Part shown: piece after piece, positions 63,822-64,000 of the stretch
Position numbering within the stretch: position 1 is the stretch's first letter
How the letters are laid out: each line of letters starts with the position of its first letter
From: Escallonia rubra
Taxonomy: Eukaryota; Streptophyta; Magnoliopsida; Escalloniales; Escalloniaceae
Direction: 5' to 3'
DNA: 64,000 nt
Assembly (NCBI GenBank): GCA_033065855.1
Contig: JAVXUO010000644.1
Location: 801,369-865,368 of the forward strand
Position numbers and translations under genes: made by a program
The notes under the pieces: generated by a model
The model's database searches: none
The model's input: only the letters and a program-made list of their open reading frames with translations
Told to the model about the DNA's origin: nothing

Positions 63822-64000
63822 CCCCGCCGACCCCCCTGCGCCGACTTCCCCCAGCTCCCGACCCCCTGCCTGCCGCCGACTTCCCCCCAGCTCCCGACCC
63901 CCCTGCCGCCGACTTCCCCCAGCTCCCGCCCCCCCGCCCCGATGACTTCCCTCCAGCTCCCGACCCACCTTCCCCCGCCGATCTCCCTCCAGATCCCGAC
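63822..64000. repeat. C-rich minisatellite reaching the window edge
   Basis: Imperfect tandem units of about 30-36 bp based on CCGACTTCCCCCAGCTCCCGACCC, at least five copies, continuing past the window. It lies 5' of the antisense PMD gene, on the side of the expected 3' LTR. That is the same relative place as the minisatellite in the element at 18154. Frames through it are repeat artefacts. Confidence 0.85.

Larger units (their letters stand above)
51430..64000 (+). mobile_element. Ty3/gypsy (Tat-lineage) LTR retrotransposon, 3' end outside window
   Basis: A GC-rich block of more than 12.5 kb in AT-rich surroundings. Order: a 1.74 kb 5' LTR, primer site, gag-protease, RT, RNase H, second RNase H, integrase, then an antisense three-exon PMD gene and a tandem repeat reaching the window edge. 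The dual RNase H and the long post-integrase region with an antisense gene fit the Tat lineage. Gag-pro and pol are in one frame, interrupted by three in-frame stops (56089, 56284, 59377). Few other lesions were found, so it looks younger than the element at 18154. The 3' LTR and target duplication cannot be checked here. Confidence 0.93.

Noticed and set aside
51430-64000. Considered whether the second element could be an endogenous pararetrovirus
   Set aside because: It has LTRs, a primer-binding site at the LTR edge and a full integrase, and no movement or coat protein. It is a Ty3/gypsy retrotransposon.

Overview
The window is nuclear DNA of a flowering plant, probably a eudicot. It is AT-rich, has GT-AG introns, carries plant-type LRR genes and a plant microspherule-type FHA gene, and more than a third of it is transposon. 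Species cannot be assigned from the sequence alone. I identified four host genes: an eight-exon MCRS1/EMB1967-like gene (3708-14055, +), an intronless secreted LRR protein (32967-34247, +), a second intronless secreted LRR protein (40494-42416, +), and a tRNA-Gly(GCC) gene (50260-50330, +).

Layout. 1-3650 is intergenic and holds a small PIF/Harbinger-type element with an internal G/T microsatellite. 3708-14055 is the MCRS1-like gene, with a 4.4 kb first intron. 14056-18148 is gene-poor, with a degenerate direct duplication and a SINE. 18149-28378 is a complete but decayed Ty3/gypsy element on the minus strand (423 bp LTRs, 5 bp target duplication). 28379-40493 is AT-rich intergenic DNA around the first LRR gene, with a hAT-type element, a foldback element, a hairpin-rich block and a second SINE. 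40494-42416 is the second LRR gene. 42511-44760 is a Ty1/copia remnant interrupted by a 5'-truncated LINE. 46603-47811 is a Harbinger-like element carrying a gene-like segment. 48221-49707 is a hAT-type element with a second hAT-type element inside it. 51430 to the window end is a large second Ty3/gypsy element on the plus strand whose 3' end lies outside the window.

The most interesting theme is the pair of Ty3/gypsy elements. Both have the Tat-lineage layout: gag-protease, then reverse transcriptase, RNase H, a second RNase H and integrase, then a long region before the 3' LTR. In that region each carries a spliced accessory gene in antisense orientation, and the two genes are different. 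The first element has a 'putative gypsy-type transposon' (Transposase_28-like) gene with at least three coding exons. The second has a plant mobile domain (PMD) gene with three exons. Both end in a coiled-coil last exon, and both have a tandem-repeat array between the accessory gene's 5' side and the 3' LTR side. The second element also has a 71 bp higher-order repeat in its LTR. Its gag-pro and pol regions lie in one reading frame, separated by a UGA-CGG stop that resembles known plant-virus readthrough sites, plus a second in-frame UGA.

All coordinates, splice sites and repeat counts were read by eye. Family assignments rest on recognised motifs, not on database searches.
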